In this document: piece by piece, positions 27,180 through 38,971 of the stretch
How the letters are laid out: the number at the start of each line of letters is the position of its first letter
Position numbering within the stretch: the first letter of the stretch is position 1
Source of the DNA: Astyanax mexicanus
Lineage: Eukaryota; Chordata; Actinopteri; Characiformes; Acestrorhamphidae
Assembly: GCF_023375975.1 (NCBI RefSeq)
Contig: NC_064409.1
Coordinates: forward strand, 40,671,501 to 40,735,500
Direction: 5' to 3'
Length of the DNA stretch: 64,000 nucleotides
Translations under genes and position numbers: made by a program
Notes under the pieces: model-generated
What the model was told of the DNA's origin: nothing
Seen by the model: only the letters and a program-made list of their open reading frames with translations
The model's database searches: none

Positions 27180-29138
27180 TCAGAAAAAAACGTAGACCCG
27201 CGGTATGTGATTCTGGTGAAAATTTTGACCATTCATGAAACCTTGTTTTTTCCATGAAAAATTACTCAAACGAGTGGGAAAATGCATGGGCATGGTAAAT
27301 TGGGCCAAATTTTGCTCAGAAATGTGACAAAAAGCACTTTTCAATTTTTGACCCAAATCAGAAAAAAACATAGACCCGCGGTATGTGATTCTGGTGAAAA
27401 TTTTGACCATTCATGAAACCTTGTTTTTTCCATGAAAAATTACTCAAACAAGTGGGAAAATGCATGGGCATGGTAAATTGGGCCAAATTTTGCTCAGAAA
27501 CGTGACAAAAAGCACTTTTCAATTTTTGACCCAAATCAGAAAAAAACGTAGACCCGCGGTATGTGATTCTGGTGAAAATTTTGACCATTCATGAAACCTT
27601 GTTTTTTCCATGAAAAATTACTCAAACAAGTGGGAAAATGCATGGGCATGGTAAATTGGGCCAAATTTTGCTCAGAAATGTGACAAAAAGCACTTTTCAA
27701 TTTTTGACCCAAATCAGAAAAAAACGTAGACCCGCGCTATGTGATTCTGGTGAAAATTTTGACCATTCATGAAACCTTGTTTTTTCCATGACAAATTACT
27801 CAAACAAGTGGGAAAATGCATGGGCATGGTAAATTGGGCCAAATTTTGCTCAGAAATGTGACAAAAAGCACTTTTCAATTTTTGACCCAAATCAGAAAAA
27901 AACGTAGACCCGCGGTATGTGATTCTGGTGAAAATTTTGACCATTCATGAAACCTTGTTTTTTCCATGACAAATTACTCAAACGAGTGGGAAAATGCATG
28001 GGCATGGTTAATTGGGCCAAATTTTGCTCAGAAACGTGACAAAAAGCACTTTTCAATTTTTGTCCCAAATCAGAAAAAAACGTAGACCCGCGGTATGTGA
28101 TTCTGGTGAAAATTTTGACCTTTCATGAAACCTTGTTTTTTCCAAGAAAAATTACTCAAACAAGTGGGAATATGCATGGGCATGGTAAATTGGGCCAAAT
28201 TTTGCTCAGAAACGTGACAAAAAGCACTTTTCAATTTTTTACCCAAATCAGAAAAAAACGTAGACCCGCGGTATGTGATTCTGGTGAAAATTTTGACCAT
28301 TCATGAAACCTTGTTTTTTCCATGAAAAATTACTCAAACGAGTGGGAAATTGCATGGGCATGGTAAATTGGGACAAATTTTGCTCAGAAATGTGACAACA
28401 AGCACTTTTCAATTTTTGTCCCAAATCAGAAAAAAACGTAGACCCGCGGTATGTGATTCTGTTGAAAATTTTGACCATTCATGAAACCTTGTTTTTTCCA
28501 TGACAAATTACTCAAACAAGTGGGAAAATGCATGGGCATGGTAAATTGGGCAAAATTTTGCTCAGAAACGTGACAAAAAGCACTTTTCAATTTTTTACCC
28601 AAATCAGAAAAAAACGTAGACCCGCGGTATGTGATTCTGGTGAAAATTTTGACCATTCATGAACCCTTGTTTTTTCCATGAAAAATTACTCAAACAAGTG
28701 GGAAAATGCATGGGCATGGTAAATTGGGCCAAATTTTGCTCAGAAATATGACAAAAAGCACTTTTCAATTTTTGACCCAAATCAGAAAAAAACGTAGACC
28801 CGCGGTATGTGATTCTGGTGAAAATTTTGACCATTCATGAAACCTTGTTTTTTCCATGACAAATTACTCAAACAAGTGGGAAAATGCATGGGCATGGTAA
28901 ATTGGGCCAAATTTTTTCTCAGAAATGTGACAAAAAGCATTTTTCAATTTTTGACTCAAATCAGAAAAAACCGTAGACCCGCGGTATGTGATTCTGGTGA
29001 AAATTTTGACCATTCATGAAACCTTGTTTTTTCCATGACGAATTACTCAAACAAGTGCGAAAATGCATGGGCATGGTAAATTGGGCCAAATTTTGCTCAG
29101 AAACGTGACAAAAAGCACTTTTCAATTTTTGACCCAAA
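27180..29138 (+). repeat. Eleven-monomer higher-order repeat, copy 1 (1,959 bp)
   Basis: Starting from a standard monomer ending with ACATAGACC, this block carries in order the CCGCGCTATG monomer, the GGTTAATT/CTTTCATG pair, the TTGGGACAAATT monomer, the TTGGGCAAAATT monomer with TTTTTTACCC, the AACCCTTG monomer, the TTTTTTCTCAG/GACTCAAATC monomer and the GACGAATT/GTGCGAAA monomer. The same order resumes 1,959 bp later (11 x 178 + 1). Private changes such as GGAAATTGCATG near 28,348 and AAATATGAC near 28,746 mark this copy. Confidence 0.88.
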
Positions 29139-31097
29139 TCAGAAAAAAACGTAGACCCGCGGTATGTGATTCTGGTGAAAATTTTGACCATTCATGAAAC
29201 CTTGTTTTTTCCATGAAAAATTACTCAAACGAGTGGGAAAATGCATGGGCATGGTAAATTGGGCCAAATTTTGCTCAGAAATGTGACAAAAAGCACTTTT
29301 CAATTTTTGACCCAAATCAGAAAAAAACATAGACCCGCGGTATGTGATTCTGGTGAAAATTTTGACCATTCATGAAACCTTGTTTTTTCCATGAAAAATT
29401 ACTCAAACAAGTGGGAAAATGCATGGGCATGGTAAATTGGGCCAAATTTTGCTCAGAAACGTGACAAAAAGCACTTTTCAATTTTTGACCCAAATCAGAA
29501 AAAAACGTAGACCCGCGGTATGTGATTCTGGTGAAAATTTTGACCATTCATGAAACCTTGTTTTTTCCATGAAAAATTACTCAAACAAGTGGGAAAATGC
29601 ATGGGCATGGTAAATTGGGCCAAATTTTGCTCAGAAATGTGACAAAAAGCACTTTTCAATTTTTGACCCAAATCAGAAAAAAACGTAGACCCGCGCTATG
29701 TGATTCTGGTGAAAATTTTGACCATTCATGAAACCTTGTTTTTTCCATGACAAATTACTCAAACAAGTGGGAAAATGCATGGGCATGGTAAATTGGGCCA
29801 AATTTTGCTCAGAAATGTGACAAAAAGCACTTTTCAATTTTTGACCCAAATCAGAAAAAAACGTAGACCCGCGGTATGTGATTCTGGTGAAAATTTTGAC
29901 CATTCATGAAACCTTGTTTTTTCCATGACAAATTACTCAAACGAGTGGGAAAATGCATGGGCATGGTTAATTGGGCCAAATTTTGCTCAGAAACGTGACA
30001 AAAAGCACTTTTCAATTTTTGTCCCAAATCAGAAAAAAACGTAGACCCGCGGTATGTGATTCTGGTGAAAATTTTGACCTTTCATGAAACCTTGTTTTTT
30101 CCAAGAAAAATTACTCAAACAAGTGGGAATATGCATGGGCATGGTAAATTGGGCCAAATTTTGCTCAGAAACGTGACAAAAAGCACTTTTCAATTTTTTA
30201 CCCAAATCAGAAAAAAACGTAGACCCGCGGTATGTGATTCTGGTGAAAATTTTGACCATTCATGAAACCTTGTTTTTTCCATGAAAAATTACTCAAACGA
30301 GTGGGAAAATGCATGGGCATGGTAAATTGGGACAAATTTTGCTCAGAAATGTGACAACAAGCACTTTTCAATTTTTGTCCCAAATCAGAAAAAAACGTAG
30401 ACCCGCGGTATGTGATTCTGTTGAAAATTTTGACCATTCATGAAACCTTGTTTTTTCCATGACAAATTACTCAAACAAGTGGGAAAATGCATGGGCATGG
30501 TAAATTGGGCAAAATTTTGCTCAGAAACGTGACAAAAAGCACTTTTCAATTTTTTACCCAAATCAGAAAAAAACGTAGACCCGCGGTATGTGATTCTGGT
30601 GAAAATTTTGACCATTCATGAACCCTTGTTTTTTCCATGAAAAATTACTCAAACAAGTGGGAAAATGCATGGGCATGGTAAATTGGGCCAAATTTTGCTC
30701 AGAAATGTGACAAAAAGCACTTTTCAATTTTTGACCCAAATCAGAAAAAAACGTAGACCCGCGGTATGTGATTCTGGTGAAAATTTTGACCATTCATGAA
30801 ACCTTGTTTTTTCCATGACAAATTACTCAAACAAGTGGGAAAATGCATGGGCATGGTAAATTGGGCCAAATTTTTTCTCAGAAATGTGACAAAAAGCATT
30901 TTTCAATTTTTGACTCAAATCAGAAAAAACCGTAGACCCGCGGTATGTGATTCTGGTGAAAATTTTGACCATTCATGAAACCTTGTTTTTTCCATGACGA
31001 ATTACTCAAACAAGTGCGAAAATGCATGGGCATGGTAAATTGGGCCAAATTTTGCTCAGAAACGTGACAAAAAGCACTTTTCAATTTTTGACCCAAA
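29139..31097 (+). repeat. Eleven-monomer higher-order repeat, copy 2 (1,959 bp)
   Basis: This is the direct tandem copy of 27,180-29,138, with every diagnostic monomer displaced by 1,959 bp. A third, older version is at about 999-2,957. From 31,098 the sequence follows the left-end block (TTGTTTCTTC at 31,161) rather than starting a third tandem copy, so the tandem stops at two here. Few differences separate the copies, which suggests recent amplification. Confidence 0.88.
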
Positions 31098-34000
31098 TCA
31101 GAAAAAAACGTAGACCCGCGGTATGTGATTCTGGTGAAAATTTTGACCATTCATGAAACCTTGTTTCTTCCATGAAAAATTACTCAAACAAGTGGGAAAA
31201 TGCATGGGCATGGTAAATTGGGCCAAATTTTGCTCAGAAATGTGACAAAAAGCACTTTTCAATTTTTGACCCAAATCAGAAAAAAACGTAGACCCGCGGT
31301 ATGTGATTCTGATGAAAATTTTGACCATTCATGAAACCTTGTTTTTTCCATGACAAATTACTCATACGAGTGGGAAAATGCATGGGCATGGTAAATTGGG
31401 CCAAATTTTGCTCAGAAATGTGACAAAAAGCATTTTTCAATTTTTGACTCAAATCAGAAAAAAACGTAGACCCGCGGTATGTGATTCTGGTGAAAATTTT
31501 GACCATTCATGAAACCTTGTTTTTTCCATGAAAAATTACTCAAACAAGTGGGAATATGCATGGGCATGGTAAATTGGGCCAAATTTTGCTCAGAAATGTG
31601 ACAAAAAGCACTTTTCAATTTTTGACCAAAATCAGAAAAAAACATAGACCCGCGGTATGTGATTCTGGTGAAAATTTTGACCATTCATGAAACCTTATTT
31701 TTTCCATGAAAAATTACTCAAACAAGTGGGAAAATGCATGGGCATGGTAAATTGGGCCAAATTCTGCTCAGAAATGTGACAACAAGCACTTTTCAATTTT
31801 TGTCCCAAATCAGAAAAAAACTTAGACCCGCGGTATGTGATTCAGTTGAAAATTTTGACCATTCATGAAACCTTGTTTTTTCCATGACGAATTACTCAAA
31901 CAAGTGCGAAAATGCATGGGCATGGTAAATTGGGCCAAATTTTGCTCAGAAACGTGACAAAAAGCACTTTTCAATTTTTGACCCAAATCAGAAAAAAACG
32001 TAGACCCGCGGTATGTGATTCTGGTGAAAATTTTGACCATTCATGAAACCTTGTTTTTTCCATGAAAAATTACTCAAACAAGTGGGAAAATGCATGGGCA
32101 TGGTAAATTGGGCCAAATTCTGCTCAGAAATGTGACAACAAGCACTTTTCAATTTTTGTCCCAAATCAGAAAAAAACGTAGACCCGCGGTATGTGATTCT
32201 GGTGAAAATTTTGACCAATCATGAAACCTTGTTTTTTCCAGGAAAAATTACTCAAACAAGTGGGAAAATGCATGGGCATGGTAAATTGGGCCAAATTTTG
32301 CTCAGAAATGTGACAAAAAGCACTTTTCAATTTTTGACCCAAATCAGAAAAAAACGTAGACCCGCGGTATGTGATTCTGGTGAAAATTTTGACCATTCAT
32401 GAAACCTTGTTTTTTCCATGACAAATTACTCAAACGAGTGGGAAAATGCATGGGCATGGTTAATTGGGCCAAATTTTGCTCAGAAACGTGACAAAAAGCA
32501 CTTTTCAATTTTTGTCCCAAATCAGAAAAAAACGTAGACCCGCGGTATGTGATTCTGGTGAAAATTTTGACCTTTCATGAAACCTTGTTTTTTCCAAGAA
32601 AAATTACTCAAACAAGTGGGAATATACATGGGCATGGTAAATTGGGCCAAATTTTGCTCAGAAACGTGATAAAAAGCACTTTTCAATTTTTGACCCAAAT
32701 CAGAAAAAAACGTAGACCCGCGGTATGTGATTCTGGTGAAAATTTTGACCATTCATGAAACCTTGTTTTTTCCATGAAAAATTACTCAAACGAGTGGGAA
32801 AATGCATGGGCATGGTAAATTGGGCCAAATTTTGCTCAGAAATGTGACAAAAAGCACTTTTCAAATTTGAACCCAAATCAGAAAAAAACGTAGACCCGCG
32901 GTATGTGATTCTGGTGAAAATTTTGACCATTCATGAAACCTTGTTTTTTCCATGAAAAATTACTCAAACGAGTGGGAAAATGCATGGGCATGGTAAATTG
33001 GGCCAAATTTTGCTCAGAAATGTGACAAAAAGCACTTTTCAATTTTTGACCCAAATCAGAAAAAAACGTAGACCCGCGGTATGTGATTCTGGTGAAAATT
33101 TTTACCATTCATGAAACCTTGTTTTTTCCATGAAAAATTACTCAAACGAGTGGGAAAATGCATGGGCATGGTAAATTGGGCCAAATTCTGCTCAGAAATG
33201 TGACAACAAGCACTTTTCAATTTTTGTCCCAAATCAGAAAAAAACGTAGACCCGCGGTATGTGATTCAGTTGAAAATTTTGACCATTCATGAAACCTTGT
33301 TTTTTCCATGACAAATTACTCAAACAAGTGCGAAAATGCATGGGCATGGTAAATTGGGCCAAATTTTGCTCAGAAACGTGACAAAAAGCACTTTTCAATT
33401 TTTGTCCCAAATCAGAAAAAAACGTAGACCCGCGGTATGTGATTCTGGTGAAAATTTTGACCATTCATGAAACCTTGCTTTTTCCATGAAAAATTACTCA
33501 AACGAGTGGGAAAATGCATGGGCATGGTAAATTGGGCCAAATTTTGCTCAGAAACGTGACAAAAAGCACTTTTCAATTTTTGTCCCAAATCAGAAAAAAA
33601 CGTAGACCCGCGGTATGTGATTCTGGTGAAAATTTTGACCATTCATGAAACCTTGTTTTTTCCATGAAAAATTACTCAAACAAGTGGGAAAATGCATGGG
33701 CATGGTAAATTGGGCCAAATTTTGCTCAGAAATGTGACAAAAAGCACTTTTCAATTTTTGTCCCAAATCAGAAAAAAACGTGGACCCGCAGTATGTGATT
33801 CTGGTGAAAATTTTGACCATTCATGAAACCTTGTTTTTTCCATGAAAAATTACTCAAACAAGTGGGAAAATGCATGGGCATGGTAAATTGGGCCAAATTT
33901 TGCTCAGAAATGTGACAAAAAGCACTTTTCAATTTTTGACCCAAATCAGAAAAAAACGTAGACCCGCGGAATGTGATTCAGTTGAAAATTTTGACTATTC

Positions 34001-34999
34001 ATGAAACCTTATTTTTTCCATTACAAATTACTCAAACAAGTGCGAAAATGCATGGGCATGGTAAATTGGGCCAAATTTTGCTCAGAAACGTGACAAAAAG
34101 CACTTTTCAATTTTTGTCCCAAATCAGAAAAAAACGTAGACCCGCGGTATGTGATTCTGGTGAAAATTTTGACCATTCATGAAACCTTGTTTTTTCCATG
34201 AAAAATTACTCAAACAAGTGGGAATATGCATGGGCATGGTAAATTGGGCCAAATTTTGCTCAGAAATGTGACAAAAAGCACTTTTCAATTTTTGACCAAA
34301 ATCAGAAAAAAACGTAGACCCGCGGTATGTGATTCTGGTGAAAATTTTGACCATTCATGAAACCTTGTTTTTTCCATGAAAAATTACTCAAACGAGTGGG
34401 AAAATGCATGGGCATGGTAAATTGGGCCAAATTTTGCTCAGAAATGTGACAAAAAGCACTTTTCAATTTTTAACCCAAATCAGAAAAAAACGTAGACCCC
34501 GCGGTATGTGATTCTGGTGAAAATTTTGACCATTCATGAAACCTTGTTTTTTCCATGAAAAATTACTCAAACCAGTGGGAAAATGCATGGGCATGGTAAA
34601 TTGGGCCAAATTTTGCTCAGAAATGTGACAAAAAGCACTTTTCAATTTTTGACCCAAATCAGAAAAAAACATAGACCCGCGGTATGTGATTCTGGTGAAA
34701 ATTTTGACCATTCATGAAACCTTGTTTTTTCCATGAAAAATTACTCAAACAAGTGGGAAAATGCATGGGCATGGTAAATTGGGCCAAATTTTGCTCAGAA
34801 ACGTGACAAAAAGCACTTTTCAATTTTTGACCCAAATCAGAAAAAAACGTAGACCCGCGCGGTATGTGATTCTGGTGAAAATTTTGACCATTCATGAAAC
34901 CTTGTTTTTTCCATGAAAAATTACTCAAACGAGTGGGAAAATGCATGGGCATGGTAAATTGGGCCAAATTTTGCTCAGAAATGTGACAAAAAGCACTTT

Positions 35000-37351
35000 T
35001 CAATTTTTGACCCAAATCAGAAAAAAACGTAGACCCGCGGTATGTGATTCTGGTGAAAATTTTGACCATTCATGAAACCTTGTTTTTTCCATGAAAAATT
35101 ACTCAAACAAGTGGGAAAATGCATGGGCATGGTAAATTGGGCCAAATTTTGCTCAGAAACGTGACAAAAAGCACTTTTCAATTTTTGACCCAAATCAGAA
35201 AAAAACGTAGACCCGCGGTATGTGATTCTGGTGAAAATTTTTACCATTCATGAAACCTTGTTTTTTCCATGAAAAATTACTCAAACAAGTGGGAAAATAC
35301 ATGGGCATGGTAAATTGGGCAAAATTTTGCTCAGAAATGTGACAAAAAGCACTTTTCAATTTTTGACCCAAATCAGAAAAAAACGTAGACCCGCGTTATG
35401 TGATTCTGGTGAAAATTTTGACCATTCATGAAACCTTGTTTTTTCCATGAAAAATTACTCAAACAAGTGGGAAAATGCATGGGCATGGTAAATTGGGCCA
35501 AATTTTGCTCAGAAATGTGATAAAAAGCACTTTTCAATTTTTGACCCAAATCAGAAAAAAACGTAGACCCGCGGTATGTGATTCTGGTGAAAATTTTGAC
35601 CATTCATGAAACCTTGTTTTTTCCATGAAAAATTACTCAAACAAGTGGGAATATGCATGGGCATGGTAAGTTGGGCCAAATTTTGCTCAGAAATGTGACA
35701 AAAAGCACTTTTCAATTTTTGACCCAAATCAGAAAAAATTGTAGATCCGCGGTATGTGATTCTGGTGAAAATTTTGACCATTCATGAAACCTTGTTTTTT
35801 CCATGAAAAATTACTCAAACAAGTGGGAAAATGCATGGGCATGGTAAATTGGGCCAAATTTTGCTCAGAAATGTGACAAAAAGCACATTTAAATTTTTGA
35901 CCCAAATCAGAAAAAAACGTAAACCCGCGGTATGTGATTCTGGTGAAAATTTTGACCATTCATGAAACCTTGTTTTTTCCATGAAAAATTACTCAAACAA
36001 GTGGGAATATGCATGGGCATGGTAAATTGGGCCAAATTTTGCTCAGAAATGTGACAAAAAGCACTTTTCAATTTTTGACCCAAATCAGAAAAAATTGTAG
36101 ATCCGCGGTATGTGATTCTGGTGAAAATTTTGACCATTCATGAAACCTTGTTTTTTCCATGAAAAATTACTCAAATAAGTGGGAAAATGCATGGGCATGG
36201 TAAATTGGGCCAAATTTTGCTCAGAAACGTGACAAAAAGCACTTTTCAATTTTTGACCCAAATCAGAAAAAAACGTAGACCCGCGGTATGTGATTCTGGT
36301 GAAAATTTTGACCATTCATGAAACCTTGTTTTTTCCATGAAAAATTACTCAAACAAGTGGGAAAATACATGGGCATGGTAAATTGGGCCAAATTTTGCTC
36401 AGAAATGTGACAAAAAGCACTTTTCAATTTTTGACCCAAATCAGAAAAAAACGTAGACCTGCGGTATGTGATTCTGGTGAAAATTTTGACCATTCATGAA
36501 ACCTTGTTTTTTCCATGAAAAATTACTCAAACAAGTGGGAAAATGCATGGGCATGGTAAATTGGGCCAAATTTTGCTCAGAAATGTGACAAAAAGCACTT
36601 TTCAATTTTTGACCCAAATCAGAAAAAAACGTAGACCCGCGGTATGTGATTCTGGTGAAAATTTTGACCATTCATGAAACCTTGTTTTTTCCATGAAAAA
36701 TTACTCAAACAAGTGGGAATATGCATGGGCATGGTAAATTGGGCCAAATTTTGCTCAGAAATGTGACAAAAAGCACTTTTCAATTTTTGACCCAAATCAG
36801 AAAAAAACGTAGACCCGCGGTATGTGATTCTGGTGAAAATTTTGACCATTCATGAAACCTTGTTTTTTCCATGAAAAATTACTCAAACAAGTGGGAAAAT
36901 GCATGGGCATGGTAAATTGGGCTAAATTTTGCTCAGAAACGTGACAAAAAGCACTTTTCAATTTTTGACCCAAATCAGAAAAAAACGTAGACCCGCGGTA
37001 TGTGATTCTGGTGAAAATTTTTTACCATTCATGAAACCTTGTTTTTTCCATGACAAATTACTCAAACGAGTGGGAAAATGCATGGGCATGGTAAATTGGG
37101 CTAAATTTTGCTCAGAAACGTGACAAAAAGCACTTTTCAATTTTTGACCCAAATCAGAAAAAAACGTAGACCCGCGGTATGTGATTCTGGTGAAAATTTT
37201 GACCATTCATGAAACCTTGTTTTTTCCATGACAAATTACTCAAACGAGTGGGAAAATGCATGGGCATGGTAAATTGGGCCAAATTTTGCTCAGAAATGTA
37301 ACAAAAAGCACTTTTCAATTTTTGACCCAAATCAGAAAAAAACGTAGACCC
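35000..37351 (+). repeat. Right-edge monomers of satellite 1 with private variants
   Basis: The last dozen or so monomers before the junction carry changes rare or absent elsewhere: GGAAAATACATGG (about 35,294 and 36,362), GGTAAGTTGGGCC (about 35,665), CAAATAAGTGGG (about 36,172), GGGCTAAATTTTG (about 36,920 and 37,099), AATTTTTTTACCATT (about 37,016) and AAATGTAAC in the final unit. Shared blocks with the rest of the array end at about 35 kb. Divergence toward an edge is what unequal exchange predicts, because terminal copies are homogenised least. Confidence 0.65.
35551..36262 (+). repeat. Dimeric higher-order repeat near the array edge (2 x 356 bp)
   Basis: A monomer with AAAAAATTGTAGATCCGCGG (about 35,731 and 36,087) alternates with a standard monomer, giving a 356 bp period over two cycles. 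GTAGATCCGC instead of GTAGACCCGC is not seen elsewhere in the array. The second monomers differ (GCACATTTAAATT near 35,884 in the first cycle only), so the dimer has begun to diverge. Confidence 0.8.
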
Positions 37352-37375
37352 AAAATTTTTCGAACTTTTTTTTGG
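37340..37375. other. Junction between satellite 1 and satellite 2
   Basis: The last satellite 1 monomer reads through AAAAACGTAGACCC to 37,351 and then, instead of GCGGTATG, continues as AAAATTTTTCGAAC, a satellite 2 module. The shared bases at the break are CCC (satellite 1 TAGACCC; satellite 2 GGTCCC), so the exact breakpoint is ambiguous by about three bases and a microhomology join is plausible. No transposon end, target duplication or filler sequence is visible. Confidence 0.9.
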
Positions 37376-38971
37376 GTCAAAATTTTTTTGGTCCCAAAAT
37401 TTTTCGAACTTTTTTTTTTGGTCAAAATTTTTTCGAAGTTTTTTTTTGGGCCAAAATTTTTCGAACTTTTTTTTGGCTCAAATTTTTTTTGGTCCTTAAG
37501 TTTTTCGAACTTTTTTATGGTCAAAATTTTTTGGAAGTTTTTCTTGGGTCAAAATTTTTCGAACTTTTTTTTGGGTCAAAATTTTTTTGGTCCCAAATTT
37601 TTTCTAACTTTTTTTTGTGGCAAATTTTTTTTGGTCCCAAAGTTTTTCAAACTTTTTTTATGGTCAAAATTTTTTCGAAGTTTATTTTGGGTCAAAATTT
37701 TTCGAAATTTTTTTTGGCTCAAATATTTTTTGGGTCAATATTTTTTCGAACTTTTTTTTTGGTCAAAATTTTTTTGGTCCCAAAATTTTTCGACCTTTTT
37801 TTTGGCTCAAAATTTTTTTGGTCCCAAAATTTTTCAAACTTTTTTTCGGCTCAAAATTTTTACGAAGTTTTTTTTGGGTTCAATATTTTTCGAACTTTTT
37901 TTGGGTCAAATTTTTTTTGGTCCCAAAATTTTTCGAAGTTTTTTTTGACTCAAAATTTTTTTGGTCCCAAAATTTTTCGAAGTTTTTTTTGGCTCAAAAT
38001 TTTTACGAAGTTTTTTTTGGGTTCAATATTTTTCAAAGTTTTTTTTGGCTCAAAATTTTTTTGGTCCCAAAATTTTTCGAACTTTGTTTTGGCTGAAAAT
38101 TTTTTCGATGTTTTTTTTGGGTCAAAATTTTTTTTGTCCCAAATTTTTTCGAACTTTTTTTTGGGTCAAAATTTTTTTGGTCCCAAAGTTTTTCAAACTT
38201 TTTTTTAGGTCAAAATTTTTTCGAAGTTTTTTTGGTCCCAAAATTTTTCGAACTTTTTTTTGGCTCAAATTTTTTTTGGTCCCAAAATTTTTCAAACTTT
38301 TTTTGGGGTCAAATTTTTTTTGGTCCCAAAATTTTTCAAACTTTTTTTTGGGTCAACATTTTTTCGGTCCCAAAATTTTTCAAACTTTTTTTTGGGTCAA
38401 ATTTTTTTTGGGTTAATATTTTTTCGAACTTTTTTTTGGGTCAAAATTTTTTTGGTCCCAAAATTTTTTGAACTTTTTTTTGGCTCAAAATTTTTTTGGT
38501 CCTAAAATTTTTCAAACTTCTTTTTGGCTCAAAATTTTTTTGGTCAAAATTTTTTCGAAGTTTTTTTTGGGTCAAAATTTTTTCGAAGTTTTTTTGGGTC
38601 AAAAGTTTTCGAACTTTTTTTTGTGTCAAAATTTTTTTGGTCCCAAAATTTTTCGAACTTTTTTTTGGGTCAACATTTTTTTGGTCCCAAAATTTTTCAA
38701 ACTTTTTTTTGGCTCAAATATTTTTTGGGTTAAAATGTTTTCTAACTTTTTTTGGGGTCAAAATTTTTTTGGGTCAATATTTTTTCGAACTTTTTTTTGG
38801 GTCAAAATTTTTTTGGTCCTAAAAATTTTTCAAACTTTTTTTTGGTCAAATTTTTTTTGGTCAATATTTTTCGAACTTTTTTTTGGGTCAAAATTTTTTT
38901 GGGTCAATATTTTTTCGAACTTTTTTTTGGGTCAAAATTTTTTTGGTCCCAAAATTTTTCAAACTTTTTTT
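37352..38971 (+). repeat. Degenerate left edge of satellite 2
   Basis: The first 1.6 kb keeps the module pattern but with scattered private changes: TTTTTGGGCCAAAA (about 37,446), GGTCCTTAAG (about 37,492), TTTATGGTCAAAA (about 37,514 and 37,658), TTTTGGAAGTTTTTCTTGG (about 37,530), TTTGTGGCAAA (about 37,615) and TTTATTTTGGG (about 37,681). It shares no long duplicated block with the rest of the array. This mirrors the divergent edge of satellite 1 on the other side of the junction. Confidence 0.75.

Larger units (their letters stand above)
1..37351 (+). repeat. 178 bp satellite array (satellite 1), about 210 head-to-tail monomers
   Basis: The whole stretch is one tandem array with a 178 bp period; the CCGCGGTATG landmark recurs every 178 bp (for example at 482 and 660), with occasional 169, 176, 177, 179 or 180 bp units. 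Monomers lie in a single orientation throughout and I see no inserted unrelated DNA. The consensus is about 36% GC. Unit landmarks, counting from CGCGG, are GGTGAAAATTTTGACC (17-32), CCATTCATGAAACC (31-44), TTACTCAAAC (63-72), ATGCAT then GCATGGGCATGG (84-97), AAATTGGGCCAAATTT (99-114), GCACTTTTCAATTTTTGACC (136-155) and A7CGTAGACC (164-178). The size is close to a nucleosome repeat and typical of centromeric or pericentromeric satellites, but I cannot match it to a named family. The open frames in it (about 76 codons on the minus strand, about 60-69 on the plus strand) repeat with the monomer and end because 178 is not divisible by three; they are not genes. Confidence 0.98.

Noticed and set aside
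267..37206. Hundreds of open frames of 60-136 codons on both strands of the 178 bp array
   Set aside because: They recur with the monomer, overlap each other, end where the 178 bp period forces a frame change, and become longer only where a one- or two-base indel restores the frame. No start context, domain or codon signal supports a gene.
1..37351. A CRISPR array, because of the regular repeats
   Set aside because: There are no unique spacers; the whole 178 bp unit is repeated and the unit is far too long for a CRISPR repeat-spacer cycle.
1..37351. Identity with the Arabidopsis 178-180 bp centromere repeat or another named 178 bp plant satellite
   Set aside because: The length agrees but I see no shared sequence with the Arabidopsis repeat as I know it, and I cannot recall other 178 bp families base by base. 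Length alone is not evidence of identity.
37340..37375. Transposon insertion as the cause of the satellite junction
   Set aside because: No terminal repeat, target duplication or coding remnant is present on either side; the join is direct.
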